A DNA stretch of 35,272 nucleotides, from NCBI GenBank assembly GCA_003427395.1, contig BFEA01000007.1, positions 808,802 to 844,073 of the forward strand. Reading direction: 5' to 3'. Position numbers and translations under genes: made by a program. The first letter of the stretch is position 1; each line of letters begins with the position of its first letter. The notes beneath the pieces were generated by a model. That model was given only the letters and a program-made list of their open reading frames with translations, did no database searches and had not been told where the DNA came from. The DNA comes from Chara braunii (taxonomy: Eukaryota; Streptophyta; Charophyceae; Charales; Characeae). Of the stretch, positions 10,491 through 21,649 are shown piece after piece.

Positions 10491-13400
10491 TGTGGCCCAG
10501 TCCCCCACTGACCACTTGGATTTGCTCTTCAGAAGGAGTACCCATTTCAGAGGGACACTTTCTAGCAGTTTGTCTAGCTGTTCTTTTAGATTGTGAACCC
10601 CTTTGAATTTGGATCTGAGGTCTTGCGCGATGGCCCATCTTCTTTCCTCCGAGATCCATATATGTTCTATTTTCCACACTTCCCTGCTCATCCATTCTCC
10701 AATGCATGCCTTTCGCGTTTAAGGACCATGTTTTGCCGTTATGGTCCCTCATCAGGGGGTTCCCGAATAGCGGCTGCCTCAGAACTTCCTCTCTTATACT
10801 TGGGAGTTCTTATCTTTTTCGGGAAGCAATTTCTCCAGAGCTTTATTAGTGTGGCCCAGTGCTCACTCGGGGGGTCTTTATCCCTTGTCGTTCTCCCCCT
10901 TTCCATCCTTCTTGGGTTCCATCAGGGATTGAGGATCCAATGGTATCCTTCTATGGAGGGATCAACTCTGAAAGGTACCAGGTTGCGTACCTGGTGGAGA
11001 GCCATTTCATGCCATGGTAGTTCCCTGTTAAAAAGGAGTTTTATTATCCACTTGTGTTGTAATGCTTGAAATTGTACAGCCGGGTTCAAAAGACCTAACC
11101 CCCCCTGAAGTTTGAGTCTGGTGATGTACTGCCAGACCACTTTGGAGATGTAATGTTCTTTTTCCGCTTTCCCAGTCCATAGGTAAGATCCTAGTTTCCT
11201 TTTGAGGGTTGTGAAAAAACTTGTCGGTGGGTTCCAGAGAGACGCCACAACCATCCCGTTGACAGGATTGCAGTATCAAGTACTAACACTCTACCCATAA
11301 GAGATACATTCGTTGCTTGCCATCCAGGGAGTCTGTTTGTCATTTTGAGGAGAAGACTAGTCCCTGATATATTATTGGTCCCTTCGGTTGAAATTTGGAT
11401 GCCGAGAAAACGCATCGGCTGCTGAGTGTCCAACCATTGCAGTCCCTGGGTGGTTTGGGTTTGTTGGGAAGGATGTGAGGAGGCTAACCACCATCCAACT
11501 ATTTTATTCCAATTAATTTTCATTTCCATTGCAAGTTGGAAGGCTTGCATTGCTTTTGTGAGGGTTTGGAACGAGGAGTCAGAGCTCTGATCAGTACTGT
11601 TAAGATCATCCGCGAAGAGTGTAGCTGTGGGTACGGGAAAATACCTTCCAGCTTGCTGAATAACTAGCCTTTCTATTGATGGGTCCTTGCGAAGGAAGGC
11701 TGCTATTGCTTCCATCACGAACAAGAAAATTGGTGCTGCGAGTGGATCTCCCTGTCTAATGGATCTGGTCATTCTGTATTTTTCTGAAAGGAATCCATTG
11801 ACCTGTACCATCCCCCTGGCATCCCCGTATAGTATTTTACCCATCTTCTGAAGTTTGGTCCTACTCCTATTTTTTCCATACTCTACTGAAGGAAGTCCAG
11901 GTTTACCTGATCGTAAGCTTTTTCGAAGTCGAAAAATAATATGGCTGCTTGTATTTTTTTTATCCCTTATGAATTTAGTGGCCTCGTTCAGGGTTACTAC
12001 ATTGTCGAGAATATATCTTCCTGGAATGAAACCCGTTTGGTTTATGTGAAAACATTTGTCTGTGATATTCCTTATTCTGTTAGCTAGGGTTTTAGCTAGT
12101 ATTTTGTATATTACCGGTAAGAGAGTTATGGGTCTGTAGTTTTTTATGTCAGCGCGATCACCCTTCTTATATAGCAGAGTGACTACGCCTGTGCTGCAGT
12201 CCTCTCCTATAGAGCCTTTAGCGAAGGCCTCTTTGAAAAAATCAGTAACGGTTTCCCCTACTTGGTGCTAGTTGGCTTGCCAGAACTCTTTTGGGAGCCC
12301 GTCCCTGCTTGGGGTTTTATTAGGCTGCATACTCTTGAGGGATTCAAATAACTCTGCCTTAGTAATATCGCTTTCTAGGGCTTCAGTTGATTCCTGATTG
12401 AGACTTTTGTCTAAGTATTTTAAGAATTTCTCCCTTGCTTTTCGCACATTGCCAGAATTTTCAAGGAAGGATTTAGACGCATATAGGTTTTGATAGAAAT
12501 CTGACCCTACTTTCAGGAGACCTTCCTGTGAGGTTTGCGTGTTGCCTAGGGGAATCCCTTAAGGCATGTATTCTGCTGTTCCTGTGACCGACTTTAATCT
12601 TTTGGAAGAAGTATTTTGTCATGTTCTCGTTGCATTCCCAATCCTTTACTCTGGCCCTTATGGCCAAACCCTGTCTTCTCCACTCTGCCTGTTGACTAAG
12701 CTCTGTTCGCACCTCTTCGAGAAGTTGTTCGTACAAACTTACTCCTGGATTGACTATTAGATTAAATTTTGCAATTTCCACCATGACCTTCAGGCTTTGT
12801 TGTCTTGCCTTCCTTCTGCTGGCCTCCTTTCTTGAGAAAAGACTCGCCCAGTGACTTATTTCCTGGATGGTTGGTGGGAGGTCTATTACTAATTCTCCCT
12901 CATTTAGTTTCTCCTTCATTTCCTCCCACCTGGCTTTGAATTCTTGCTTGAATGAATCTAGATTGAGGAGAGAGGTGTTCAGCTTGAAAAAACTTTTCCC
13001 GGGAGAATTGTCTAGGGATAGAGCTAGATTTATACCAGTAGGGTTATGGTCATATCCATTGTAATGGGGAATTTTTCCTATTGTACTGTCTAAGACCGCC
13101 CCTTCCAAGAATTTTGATATAAGGAAGAAGTCTATCCTTGAGAAGGAAGTTCTACCCTGAATTGTTTTCTTGATGTAGGTATAGTTTTTTTTCTCTGGGT
13201 TAAGGACCCTATAAGGGTCCTTAAGATTGTTTTGGCTAGCGCCACCTCTGCAGGGTCCTGCGAGGTTTGTTCTGCCTATGAGATCCTGTCCAACTGAGAG
13301 TTCTGGGTAGTGTTCCAGTCTCCCACTAGAATTGTGTGTTTCTGTGGGTGGATTAACCTTCCTATCTCTTCGAAAAATATTGTTCTCTCTACCGAGGAAT

Positions 13401-13790
13401 TTGGGACGTATAGATTTACCAAATATAATGTCTTCTCCCTTGACCGTTAACTCTCATTTGGTCCATCTACCACCTATTGAATCCGTTGTCGACGATTCTA
13501 ATTGCAGATGTTCTGTATTAATGTGATGACGCCTACTGAGGCTGATTGTGGGCTATGTGCCGATACTACTGCGGCGCAGTTTTTTAACCTTCCAATGATT
13601 TCCCTTTCTACTGTTCTGTGTGTAGGTGTGTTAGGAAGATGTGTTTCCTGAAGGCAAACCAAGTCCGGGGGATTAGGGCTGTTCCAACCCGTTGTGTTCA
13701 GCAAGCAACTCCACTTTTGCGGGTTTGCCAGGATAGTTGCTAACCCCCTCACATTCTAGGATTGGATCACCAGGTCCCCCCTTGGTGCCT
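10437..13790 (-). pseudogene. LINE ORF2 (endonuclease and reverse transcriptase), decayed
   Basis: Reading leftwards from 13790: an AP-endonuclease begins with the motif NVRGLA, but the Trp codon before the Asn is a TAG stop. DLVCLQETHL follows at about 13660. The closing motif, read as GYDHNPTGINLAL, lies near 13040. A linker rich in charged residues runs from 13000 to 12480. The RT core is spread over frames: LLYKKGDRADIKNYRPITLL near 12160, motif A FDFEKAYDQVN near 11920, IRQGDPLAAPIF near 11755 and the catalytic FADD near 11610. The post-core region (KLGSYLWTG, LQGGLGLLNPAVQ) lies at 11060-11200, and weaker sequence continues to 10437. I count at least three frame changes and several stops. 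The zf-RVT tail is missing at the convergent junction near 10.44-10.49 kb. Only decayed protein-coding remnants are left. Confidence 0.85.
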
Positions 13791-13837
13791 TTATGGCTTA
13801 TCGAGAGTGATCTTCCTTTGAAATTTGTGCTATCCTT

Positions 13838-16160
13838 TTATATCTCAGAGCTACTCCAAGCCTCCTCCTCCAGTGGGGTAAGGAGGGATGGTAGCCTGTT
13901 CTCATCCTGCTCCAACACTCCTGAATCGACTAATGTTGCTAGAGCCACTGCATTCTGAGTCATGGTTGTTTCGCCTCCTAGGGCTGTTACCAGTAATGCC
14001 GTCATCCACCACCATGGCCTCCACTGCAGATCTTGGGAGAGTTTCGTCCCTTGGTCCAACCAGACTATCAACGATCTTGCATCGTGTTGTGCTTGGCCTT
14101 TTCCGTCAGATCCTCCAACTGTTTCCGATCGCTCCGTCTCCCCCTCCTTTTGCAGTTTGCCAGCCAGCCCCATGAAGTTCGTTTCTTTCCTCTTGCTGAT
14201 CTTTTTCAGCACGTCCTCCCTCTTTTGTCCCAATTGCCATCTGATTACCGAGAGGTCTTCGTGCAGTGCTACATTCCATTCCTCTGTTACCGGGTTCCTT
14301 TGAACGGGAATTACCGCCCGCGATGGCAATAGAGTACTTGCTTCCTTTTCGGCCCTCTTCCAGAACTCTTCGTGTGCCTTGTGTTGTAGGTCCTGATCTG
14401 TTACTGTGCGGAGGGACATTTCTCGGTTCAGGTCAGCTAGTCGGCTATTTTGAGCATACAAGGCCTCGACCTGAATGCCCAGTTGCGTGATTGTTGTCAT
14501 TCCCTTACTCTGCTCCTCTTGCCCCTGATGTTTCCCTTGATCCATAAAGAACTGCGAATGTCTGCAATTTGGCAACTTTTTTCCCTTATTTTGATTCTTC
14601 TCCTTCAGCATGCCTGAGTTGTTCCCGTCAATTTCCATTTCGTGATGTTCTTTGGTTGCAACGTATTTTTCTGCAAACAAGGTTGCCGGTTCCTCCTCCC
14701 TTTCCAGCGGAGCGAATGGATTCTCAGACAGAGGGATTAGTTGTGATGGGTTGGGGATTTTTGCTTTCTGTTTGCTTTTCTGTTCCTCCCGGGGCAGTAT
14801 CAGTTGAAGCTCAAAATTGTCTTGTCTTAATTTTTCATAGATCTGAATGTACTCCAGCAGTTCCTTCTCCTGCTTTCCTGACCATGGATAGCCCTCTGAC
14901 TCCGGATTTCCCTGTTCCTCCTCTCTGTCTTCTCTTTCTTTTTGACCTTCACTGTGTTTCCTCTTACCCCCCACCATCGGATTTTCCTCCTCCTCCCCTT
15001 CCTTCATCGCTGTGTCCCTTGCACCTTTTTCGGTGTTCTCATCTGATCCTTCCGCTTCCATTCGCTGCCCCTGGTTGGATTTTCCCTTTCCCTTCTGTGG
15101 TCTTCTGGAATACGTTCTCTGCTTGGTTTGTTCCCCCCTTGCCTTTTCCTCTTCCTGGTAACGCTTGACAACATCCACCCACTCTCTTTCCGTGGTTTCT
15201 TGCACTGTTTGCAGGTCTGTTCGTAGGTCTTTCTCCCAAATCTTTTGCTTCAGTGTGTTCACGTGTATCACTGGGTCCTTTGTGAAGCATTTAGGTGGTT
15301 TTCTTTCAATTTTGAGCGTTTGCCACCTGCTGTCGAAAGGCGGGTAAACATTTGGTCTGGGTGTCGGCTCACCATTGATGGTCCAGACCCAGCCCGGTGT
15401 ATCCAGGTTGTCATTGAACATCCAGCCTGCGTACTGCATATCTGGAATGTACCAATACCCCTTTTTGTTCGCTACTTCCAGTAGGTTCGCAGTTTTGAGT
15501 GGTTTGGGCTTTGCGTTTTCGCTTGTTTTCGGGCAGTTGACGTCTGTCCCCAGGTGACCCCTTCGTCTGCACTTGAAACATAGAGGGTTGGTTTTGCTTG
15601 ATATTGTTATCCTGATGATTTTGTTTTCATGCGAAAAAAAACATTCATCTGGAGTGAAGGGTACTGAGCTGTGGGGTTAGAAAATCCGGGGTCGAAACGA
15701 TCCAATGCGTTTCCTTAAATTGACCGTATTCCATTTTGACCCTCTCTTTTATACTATCGTGCATTCCCTCAGGTACATTGTCGAATTGAATCCAAAAATG
15801 TTTTTTGATTAATTCTTGTCTGTACCTGAAAGTCGTTTGCTGGTAATTTGCCGCTTGTTTCCATGGATGAACTGTGACCACTGACGAGTTACAGGTGAAA
15901 CACTTGTTTTTCAAAAACGCAGCAAGAGCTTCCTCCATACACAAGACCATGATAACGTTTCTTGATCTCGTTTGGAACGACACTTTTGGTTCTTGCCCCT
16001 AAATTGGTTCCGGCGACTTCAGTTTTTCCCAGATCCATTTCAATTTGGCTTGTCTGTCCAATTCCTGGCTTTTTTTGGAAAAGGTGAAAAGCTCTGCGTG
16101 TTTCTTGTGGAGTTCTTCTTGCTTGGACGTCAGTTCCTTCAAACATTCATAGACCACCAT
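13838..16160 (-). pseudogene. LINE ORF1 with zinc knuckle and coiled coils, two lesions
   Basis: ORF1 of the same minus-strand LINE. It most likely starts at ATG 16160-16158 (MVVYECLKELTSKQEE). It opens with about 50 residues of charged, heptad-like sequence that look like a coiled coil. An in-frame TAG lies at 16001-15999. The frame then continues through a DUF4283-like segment (HFWIQFDNVPEGMHDSIKER). Near 15.70 kb it shifts into the frame that carries a zinc knuckle, CFKCRRRGHLGTDVNC, with CX2CX4HX6C spacing (about 15530-15580). From there it is open to a TAG at 13838. This last part has a basic/acidic low-complexity region (EKEREDREEEQ type), a second predicted coiled coil near 14400-14480, and a C-terminus ending in Ser/Glu. 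ORF2 follows about 50-80 bp downstream. It is long for a LINE ORF1, about 770 codons in all. Confidence 0.8.
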
Positions 16161-16897
16161 TTCTTCTCTTTATTCCCGCCGTGGTCGATGCATTTGGTGG
16201 TTTTGACCAGTGTCGTTCTAGTCTGCTCCGCGAGCCAGTTTTGTGTTTCGATTCCCATTCCCTCCATTGCTCTGTCTGACAGCTTTTCGCACACTCACGA
16301 AATAAGTAACTAAGTGTATGCATGGATGGGTGGGGGGATGGGAGGAAGGGGGGGAGGGTGGGTTGGTGGATGGTTGGCCGGAGTTACGAGGAGAGAGGGA
16401 ACGGGGGATGTCTAATTAGGTGGAAGGGGGAGCGCCAGTGTGGGATCAGGGTGGGGGTGAGGTGGGATCAGGGGTGTCTGTCCAATTCCTGGCTTTTTTT
16501 GGAAAAGGTGAAAAGCACTGCGTGTTTCTTGTGGATTTCTTCTTGCTTGGACGTCAGTTCCTTCAGACATTCATAGACCACCATTTCTTCTCTTTATTCC
16601 CGCCGTGGTCGATGCATTTGGTGGTTTTGACCAGTGTCGTTCTCGTCTGCTCCGCGAGCCAGTTTTGTGTTTCGATTCCCATTCCCTCCATTGCTCTGTT
16701 TGACAGCTTTTCGCACACTCACAAAATAAGTAACTAAGTGTATGCATGGATGGGTGGGGGGATGGGAGGAAGGGGGGGAGGTTGGGTTGGTGGATGGTTG
16801 GCCGTAGTTACGAGGAAAGAGGGAACGGGGGATGTCTAATTAGGTGGAAGGGGGAGCACCAGTGTGGGATCAGGGTGGGGGTGAGGTGGGATCAGGG
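16051..16897. repeat. 424-bp tandem duplication at the 5' end of the minus-strand LINE
   Basis: Copy 1 is 16051-16474 and copy 2 is 16475-16897, nearly identical with scattered substitutions. On the minus strand each copy contains G/C-rich leader sequence followed by the first 36 or so codons of ORF1, including the start codon (16160 in copy 1, about 16584 in copy 2). On the plus strand each copy holds a G-tract cluster (about 16328-16366 and 16752-16790). Repeated 5' units of this kind act as promoter monomers in some LINEs; that role here is inference. Confidence 0.85.
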
Positions 16898-18100
16898 AGA
16901 TAAGTTGTTGGGCAGTCGGGCCAGCGCCGGGGTGGGATCAAGGTGGGTGCAGGATGGGATCCGACGGATGGTAACGGGACAGGCGTGGAGTGGGGTCGGG
17001 GGCAGAGATGGGTTCTGGCTCGAGATGGAGTTGGACCGGAGACGGGGGTGGAGTGGAGACCGGATGATTGTGGAAAGGGTTCGGAGCTGGGGATGTGGAA
17101 GGTTCAGTCCAGAGCAGGATAAGGACGGTTCGAAGTGCAAGCAGGGTCGGGACCGGGATTGAGATGGAGGCGGGGCAAAGTGTGGGGCGGCGAGGGATCA
17201 GTGTTGGGGCGGGGCGGGGTTGGGATGGATGGGGCGACGAAATCTGCGATCGGGGAGGAGTCTTCGGCAACGGGATGGACTAGGATCGGAGTTGAGGAAT
17301 GCTCTGACTAGGACTAGGGTGGGAGCGAAAAGGGAACGTGATGGGAGTGGAGAGGGATCGGGTTGGGGATGGAAAGGGATCGAGGTAGAACGGGAAGGGA
17401 TCGACTTGGGTGTGAGGGGGGATCAGGGTGGGTGCGGGGAGGGGTCGGGATGGATAGGGCGATGGGATCTGCGACGGAGGACTCCTCCTCGGCTATGGGA
17501 TGGACAAGGATCGGGGTTGAGGAGCGCTCTGTTTAGGGCCAAGATGGGAACGGAAGGGGAAGGGAAGGGGAACGTGGTGGGAGTTGAGAGGGATCAGATT
17601 GGGGACGGAGAGGGATCGGGGTAGGAACTGGGGGGGATCGATTTGGGTGTGGGGAGGGATCGGGGGTGGGCGTGGGGAGGGATCGGGGTGGGTGATGAGA
17701 GGGATCGGGCTGGACGAGTGGAGGGATCGCGGTGGGAGTGGAGATGAATCTGGGTGTGCGCAGGGAGGACACGGAACGGGATCGGGGCGGTGGGGGATGT
17801 CGGGTTGGAAGTCGGGCGTCGGGTATACGTCGGGTCTGGGCGCGGGGAGGGATCGGGGTGGGTGATGAGAGGGATCGGGTTGGGCGAGGGGAGGGATCGA
17901 GGTGGGCGCGGAAATGGATCAGGGTGTGCGCAGGGAGAACATGGAATGCGGTCGGGGCGGTGGGGGATGTCGGGTTGGAAGTCGGGCGCCGGGTAAACGT
18001 CGGGTCGGGGTGGTGGCTATCTGGGAGACAAGGGGGCGGAGGAGGAGAGCGGGTGGCAATACGTGGGAACGACTATGCCACGCTCTTTGTCTGGATGGGA
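16898..18100. repeat. G-rich degenerate minisatellite
   Basis: Over 1.2 kb of plus-strand G-rich sequence is built from variants of a short core like gggatcggggtgggtg. Higher-order copies are visible: a block near 17220-17300 recurs near 17450-17530 (offset about 230 bp), and a block starting at 17754 recurs at 17924 (offset 170 bp). Several open frames cross it, but they consist of Gly/Arg/Asp low-complexity translation and I do not accept them as genes. It lies upstream of the minus-strand LINE and may be the remainder of its 5' region. Confidence 0.75.
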
Positions 18101-18268
18101 TAGTGTCTGACCAGGAATGGGCAGTAGCGGCTAGGGTGGGGGAGGGCGGGTGAGTGTCAGACCAGGAATGGGCAGTAGCGGGTAGGGTGGAGGAGGAGAG
18201 NGGATGGCAATACGTGGGAACGACTATGCCACGCTCTTTGTTTGGATGGGATAGTGTCTGACCAGGGA
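18045..18268. repeat. 151-bp offset direct duplication
   Basis: A block of about 60 bp containing caatacgtgggaacgact starts at 18057 and recurs at 18208, an offset of 151 bp. A second shared segment, gaccaggaatgggcagtagcgg, also appears twice between them (near 18109 and 18160). One ambiguous base is at 18201. This looks like unequal crossing-over within the G-rich array. Confidence 0.75.
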
Positions 18269-18368
18269 CGGGATGGGCTTCGGGATCAGATGGGGATATT
18301 TCAGGCTTCAGGATCTGGGATTCATAATCGAGTGTGGGTTAAGGGGAGGGTGGGGGAGGGCGACACGT

Positions 18369-18495
18369 CAGGAGAAGAAGAAGGGGAAGAAGAAGAAGCG
18401 AGAGACAAGAGAGGAAACTAGTGGAGAAAAAGAAGAGGGAGAGGGGGAAGACGGGGAGAGAAAAAGGAGAGTGGGGGCGGAACGAGAAGAAAGGT
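18369..18495 (+). repeat. GA-rich purine tract
   Basis: About 125 bases of almost pure purine on the plus strand, with AGAAG and GGAGA-like units. The open frame over it encodes only Lys/Glu/Gly/Arg and is not accepted as a gene. Confidence 0.7.
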
Positions 18496-20361
18496 GACGG
18501 AGAAATTAGTAGGCAAGATGACTTCGATTACTTATCCACTTGGCGAAAATGTCGGCAATGGCTGTGATGCCAAGACACAGCTGCAAAGGTAGCTTGCAAG
18601 GCAATGGTGGCGTGGTGCGACGGTGGTGGACGTGCTGGTGACCGGGAGGCCACAACCCAATGGGGACAATCGTGGTACCCGCTGGATTCCGATGTCGCCT
18701 GGGAATCTTCTTGGTGTGTGTCTGGCAGTATTTGCTCGAGTCGATCGGGGTCGATGGTCTTCAAAAGGGCTTTCGCCTTTCTGTTCAGTGTCGGGGTTGC
18801 CGCAGCCGCTCTTGATATGCTGAGAAAGTCTTTTAATTGAACAAGACCAACGGACGCCTGTGTGTCACGTGCTTACTGCCCGATTGGCCATCGTGACTAT
18901 GGTCGCCCGGGTTTCGTTCGACATGCAGTGGGTTCGTGAGTTCCCTCAGAGGATATGCGTTGTTTTCTCCTTCCTACCACCTTTCCCTACCTTCGCCTTT
19001 CATAGCCACGCCCGAAGGAGTGGCGGGGTGTCGTTGGAGCTCCCTCTCCTTCACCTTCACCTTGCCTGAGTCGTCTGGAGATGGCGCGCGCCTGGAAACG
19101 CGCGCGAAGGCGACGACTCGTGGCGTCACCAAACAGCTCGGGTGCCGCGACCAGCGCAGGGTTGTGTGAGTGTGTGTGTAGCGCTAACCGAGCGGCGCTA
19201 GGCGCAAAACCGGCCTGAACTTCGTGTACATCCTCCCAAGACAAATCTAGAGATCGCAGCAAGGTCACTCCTAAAGGCAGCGTTCTTCCACATTTTAATG
19301 GCTGAACTCACATGCACTGTTCAGTGTTTTCCACTTCCTTGCCGTCATTGCAGATTGCTTCCTTGTTAGGAAGAATTGACTACCAGCGAAATCGACACCT
19401 TCAGCATATTCCCCAGCCAAAATGCTTCCTACTTGAGCAATATATCCTCCACCCGCCCTCCCCTCCCCCCCTGGCCCCAACCCTTGACAAGGAAGTTGGA
19501 CGGACAATAAGCTGATGGCATTAATTATTCCCCTTTCTGAACGGACTGACTGCCAGCAAAATTGACGGTCCTCTGCATCAATGCTTCCCTCAGCCTACGC
19601 TGCAAAGAAACCCCCAAAAAATCCTCACAGACAGTCCAGGGTCGTAAAGTTTGGTGCAAGGCCAGCTTCAAAAGTCGCGTCTCCTGCCCCAGAAGGATCT
19701 CAGAAAAGTCCTTTGGTCAACAGGTACAGGGTCAAGGGTCAAACGATGCAACCCATGTCCCTATCTTCTTCCCCCGAAAACAACGTATGGTCATTTTCGC
19801 TGCATCTGGACTGAAACGTGAGCCAAATACGGCTATAATGACTGTATGTTCTATTCGGGGGAAGATGGTAGGAAGAGGCAGTTGACTTCAGGAAAATCAG
19901 GAGTCAGGTCCAACTCAGGAGAACCAGCCAAAGAGTCAGAGACTTCTCAGGGGTCAATCACGGCCATAGATCTGATGCACATCAAAGGCTGCCTGCATTG
20001 TTCCAGAAGTTTCCAAGGCCAAACGGGTCCAGGCACACACAAATCTGGGCCATCCAGATCAGGAAATCTCAGCCATACGAGGAGGCAAACTGAGGCAGAC
20101 CAAGGCCAGCCAAGACTACGAAAGAGTTGCATGCCCCAGTTGGCTCGTTCATTCAGCCTTGCGCTGCTGGAGGCTGGATCACTGCTCCACTTAGCGCCAG
20201 AGGAGCTAGGAGAGTCTGGGGCTAGAGAGGAAGAAGACAGCGCCAGCCACGAGAGACGAGAGAGACAACACACATAGCTTTAGTATAGAGGAAGAGTGAC
20301 CTTGAGGCAGATGCACACAGTATAGCAGCCCAGCTAGTCGACACCCGATGGACGGGGGAGA
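18496..20361. other. Unassigned region without a recognisable gene
   Basis: Several frames of 65-110 codons exist on both strands, but none shows a domain I recognise. The least unlikely is a plus-strand frame at 19581-19814, whose Ser/Pro-rich translation (MQPMSLSSSPENNVWSF near its end) could be an exon; I cannot support that further. The region is less repetitive than its flanks and has higher GC. It could be host intergenic DNA or heavily decayed elements. Confidence 0.35.
19068..19119. other. Two-part inverted repeat (hairpin)
   Basis: GAGTCGTC at 19068-19075 pairs with GACGACTC at 19112-19119, and GCGCGCG at 19084-19090 pairs with CGCGCGC at 19099-19105 around an 8-base loop. The arms are separated by unequal internal bulges. 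It may be chance in GC-rich sequence. Confidence 0.5.
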
Positions 20362-20402
20362 GAAGAAGAAAGAAGAAGAAGAAGAAGAAGAAGAAGAAGA
20401 GA
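20362..20402 (+). repeat. (GAA)n microsatellite
   Basis: About 40 bases of GAA/AGA triplets. Poly-Glu and poly-Ser frames over it come from the repeat. Confidence 0.9.
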
Positions 20403-20422
20403 GCAAGGAAGATTGCGCGTGC

Positions 20423-20780
20423 TCAGGAGGTCAAAAAAAGTGCAACCACAGCAGGCTCCGTCCAGTGTTCGGCACGTCCGAGAAGAATGCTGCCGTTGTC
20501 GCAGCGCTTTCCACCGAAGGGCAGCGGGGTAACAGTCCGTTGCTTCGGCATAGGCGCTTCGACACCGCAGCGTTTGAGGTTGCTGACATCAACCTTCCGA
20601 GTTAAATAGTAAAGATCACCGTTAGCATTCACTCCGAAAAGTTCTGGAAGGTCGTATTCCCATTCCACTCGGGAATTAGGTACCATGGTACTGCAGGCCC
20701 AGGGGCTGTTTCTCGGCCTCAAGGGTACCACGGGATTCTGGGTATTCCAAGCCCATTTTCCGGATGATCACCAAGTCCGA
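20423..20780 (-). pseudogene. Unrecognised coding-like stretch, probably one frameshift
   Basis: I do not recognise this protein. On the minus strand, one frame from about 20780 to 20690 reads as ordered protein (DLVIIRKMGLEYPESRGT). A second frame from about 20690 to 20423 continues in the same style (WEYDLPELFGVNANGDLYYL, then KRCGVEAPMPKQRTVTPLPF). Both have balanced composition and no low-complexity signature, unlike the repeat frames nearby. The switch between frames near 20690 suggests a frameshift, or an unrecognised intron. The frame begins without an ATG (GTG at 20731 in the second frame), so a real gene would need an upstream exon. It might be a piece of a host gene or of an element ORF. 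Confidence 0.4.
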
Positions 20781-20882
20781 CCGATGCTTTTTGTGTGTGC
20801 GTGCGATTTTATCAGTAGTGTTTTAGGCTATAATCCATCTATGTAAAAAAGTTGTACAAATATATAATTATTGGAAAAAAAT

Positions 20883-20884
<2 letters not shown>

Positions 20885-20947
<63 letters not shown>
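20885..20947 (+). repeat. (TG)n microsatellite
   Basis: Sixty-three uninterrupted bases of alternating T and G, about 31 repeats. Uninterrupted tracts of this length are usually polymorphic. Confidence 0.97.
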
Positions 20948-20949
<2 letters not shown>

Positions 20950-21433
20950 TTTGAATTTTCACCACAACAGCCCCTATTCCACTCAGATAAGCAGACCCAA
21001 AATCAAAGCATATTCAATCCTATTACAGATAACCAAAGCCCTTGAGTTGAGACAATCCAACAATGAAACAGTTTCACCTCCATAGCAAGCAAAATGAAGT
21101 ACGATAGAGGTATGTAAACCCCTTTCTTAATTGTGTTCACGTTTGCTTTCTTCGGGGTATCCCTTTCATTTGTTCTTGCAGCTCCCCCTTTACCGTGCCT
21201 CTCATGCACACCACGTTGATTGTGGTTGAGTGTGAGCTGCCCACATCCCCGTGTGCCATAACGGCCCACTTGTACACTATGAAAGGAGGCAGAGCAAAGG
21301 CGGAGGTATAATCCTGTTCATTTCTTCTCAGATCTTCAACTTACATTTTGTCTGTTCTCTTAATGATGCTCATTCATATGTCTTACTAGTAATACAGAAG
21401 ACGGAGGGAGGGAGGAAATGGGAGGTGGAGTTC
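20948..21433. other. Unassigned AT-richer spacer
   Basis: I see no gene or recognisable element here. The open frames are short and show no domain. Confidence 0.4.
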
Positions 21434-21569
21434 TAACAGGGTTCTAAACAGTGACCGCTGGGGCAGTTAACAGGGTTCTAAACAGTGACCATTGGGGCAG
21501 CTAACAGGGTTCTAAACAGTGACCGCTGGGGCAGCTAACAGGGTTCTAAACAGTGACCGCTGGGGCAGA
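21434..21569. repeat. 34-bp tandem repeat, four copies
   Basis: Four head-to-tail copies of a 34-bp unit beginning taacagggttctaaacagtg. Differences are limited to a few bases: one copy has att where the others have cgct-type sequence, and the last base varies. There are no spacers between copies, so this is a minisatellite and not a CRISPR array. Confidence 0.93.
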
Positions 21570-21649
21570 CCACTCTAGAATGGCACATGAGGCCAGTCAC
21601 TGTGTGGGTTGCATAAGATTTGAGGTGCAATCGTTGCCTATGGTAAGTG

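Noticed and set aside
14569-15168. 199-codon plus-strand frame rich in Pro, Phe and Cys
   Set aside because: It is antisense to LINE ORF1, whose zinc knuckle and coiled coils are on the minus strand. Its composition is explained by the reverse of Glu/Lys/Arg-rich coding.
15972-16737. Two near-identical plus-strand frames with hydrophobic, membrane-like translation
   Set aside because: They are the antisense of the duplicated LINE ORF1 start and leader. Their likeness comes from the 424-bp DNA duplication.
16746-18153. Several Gly/Arg/Asp-rich plus-strand frames
   Set aside because: They lie in a degenerate G-rich minisatellite, repeat with its units and have no domain.
20852-21085. 77-codon frame with alternating Cys and Val
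   Set aside because: Produced entirely by the (TG)n microsatellite.
21434-21569. Possible CRISPR array
   Set aside because: The four 34-bp repeats are contiguous with no spacers, in a eukaryotic context with no cas genes. It is a minisatellite.
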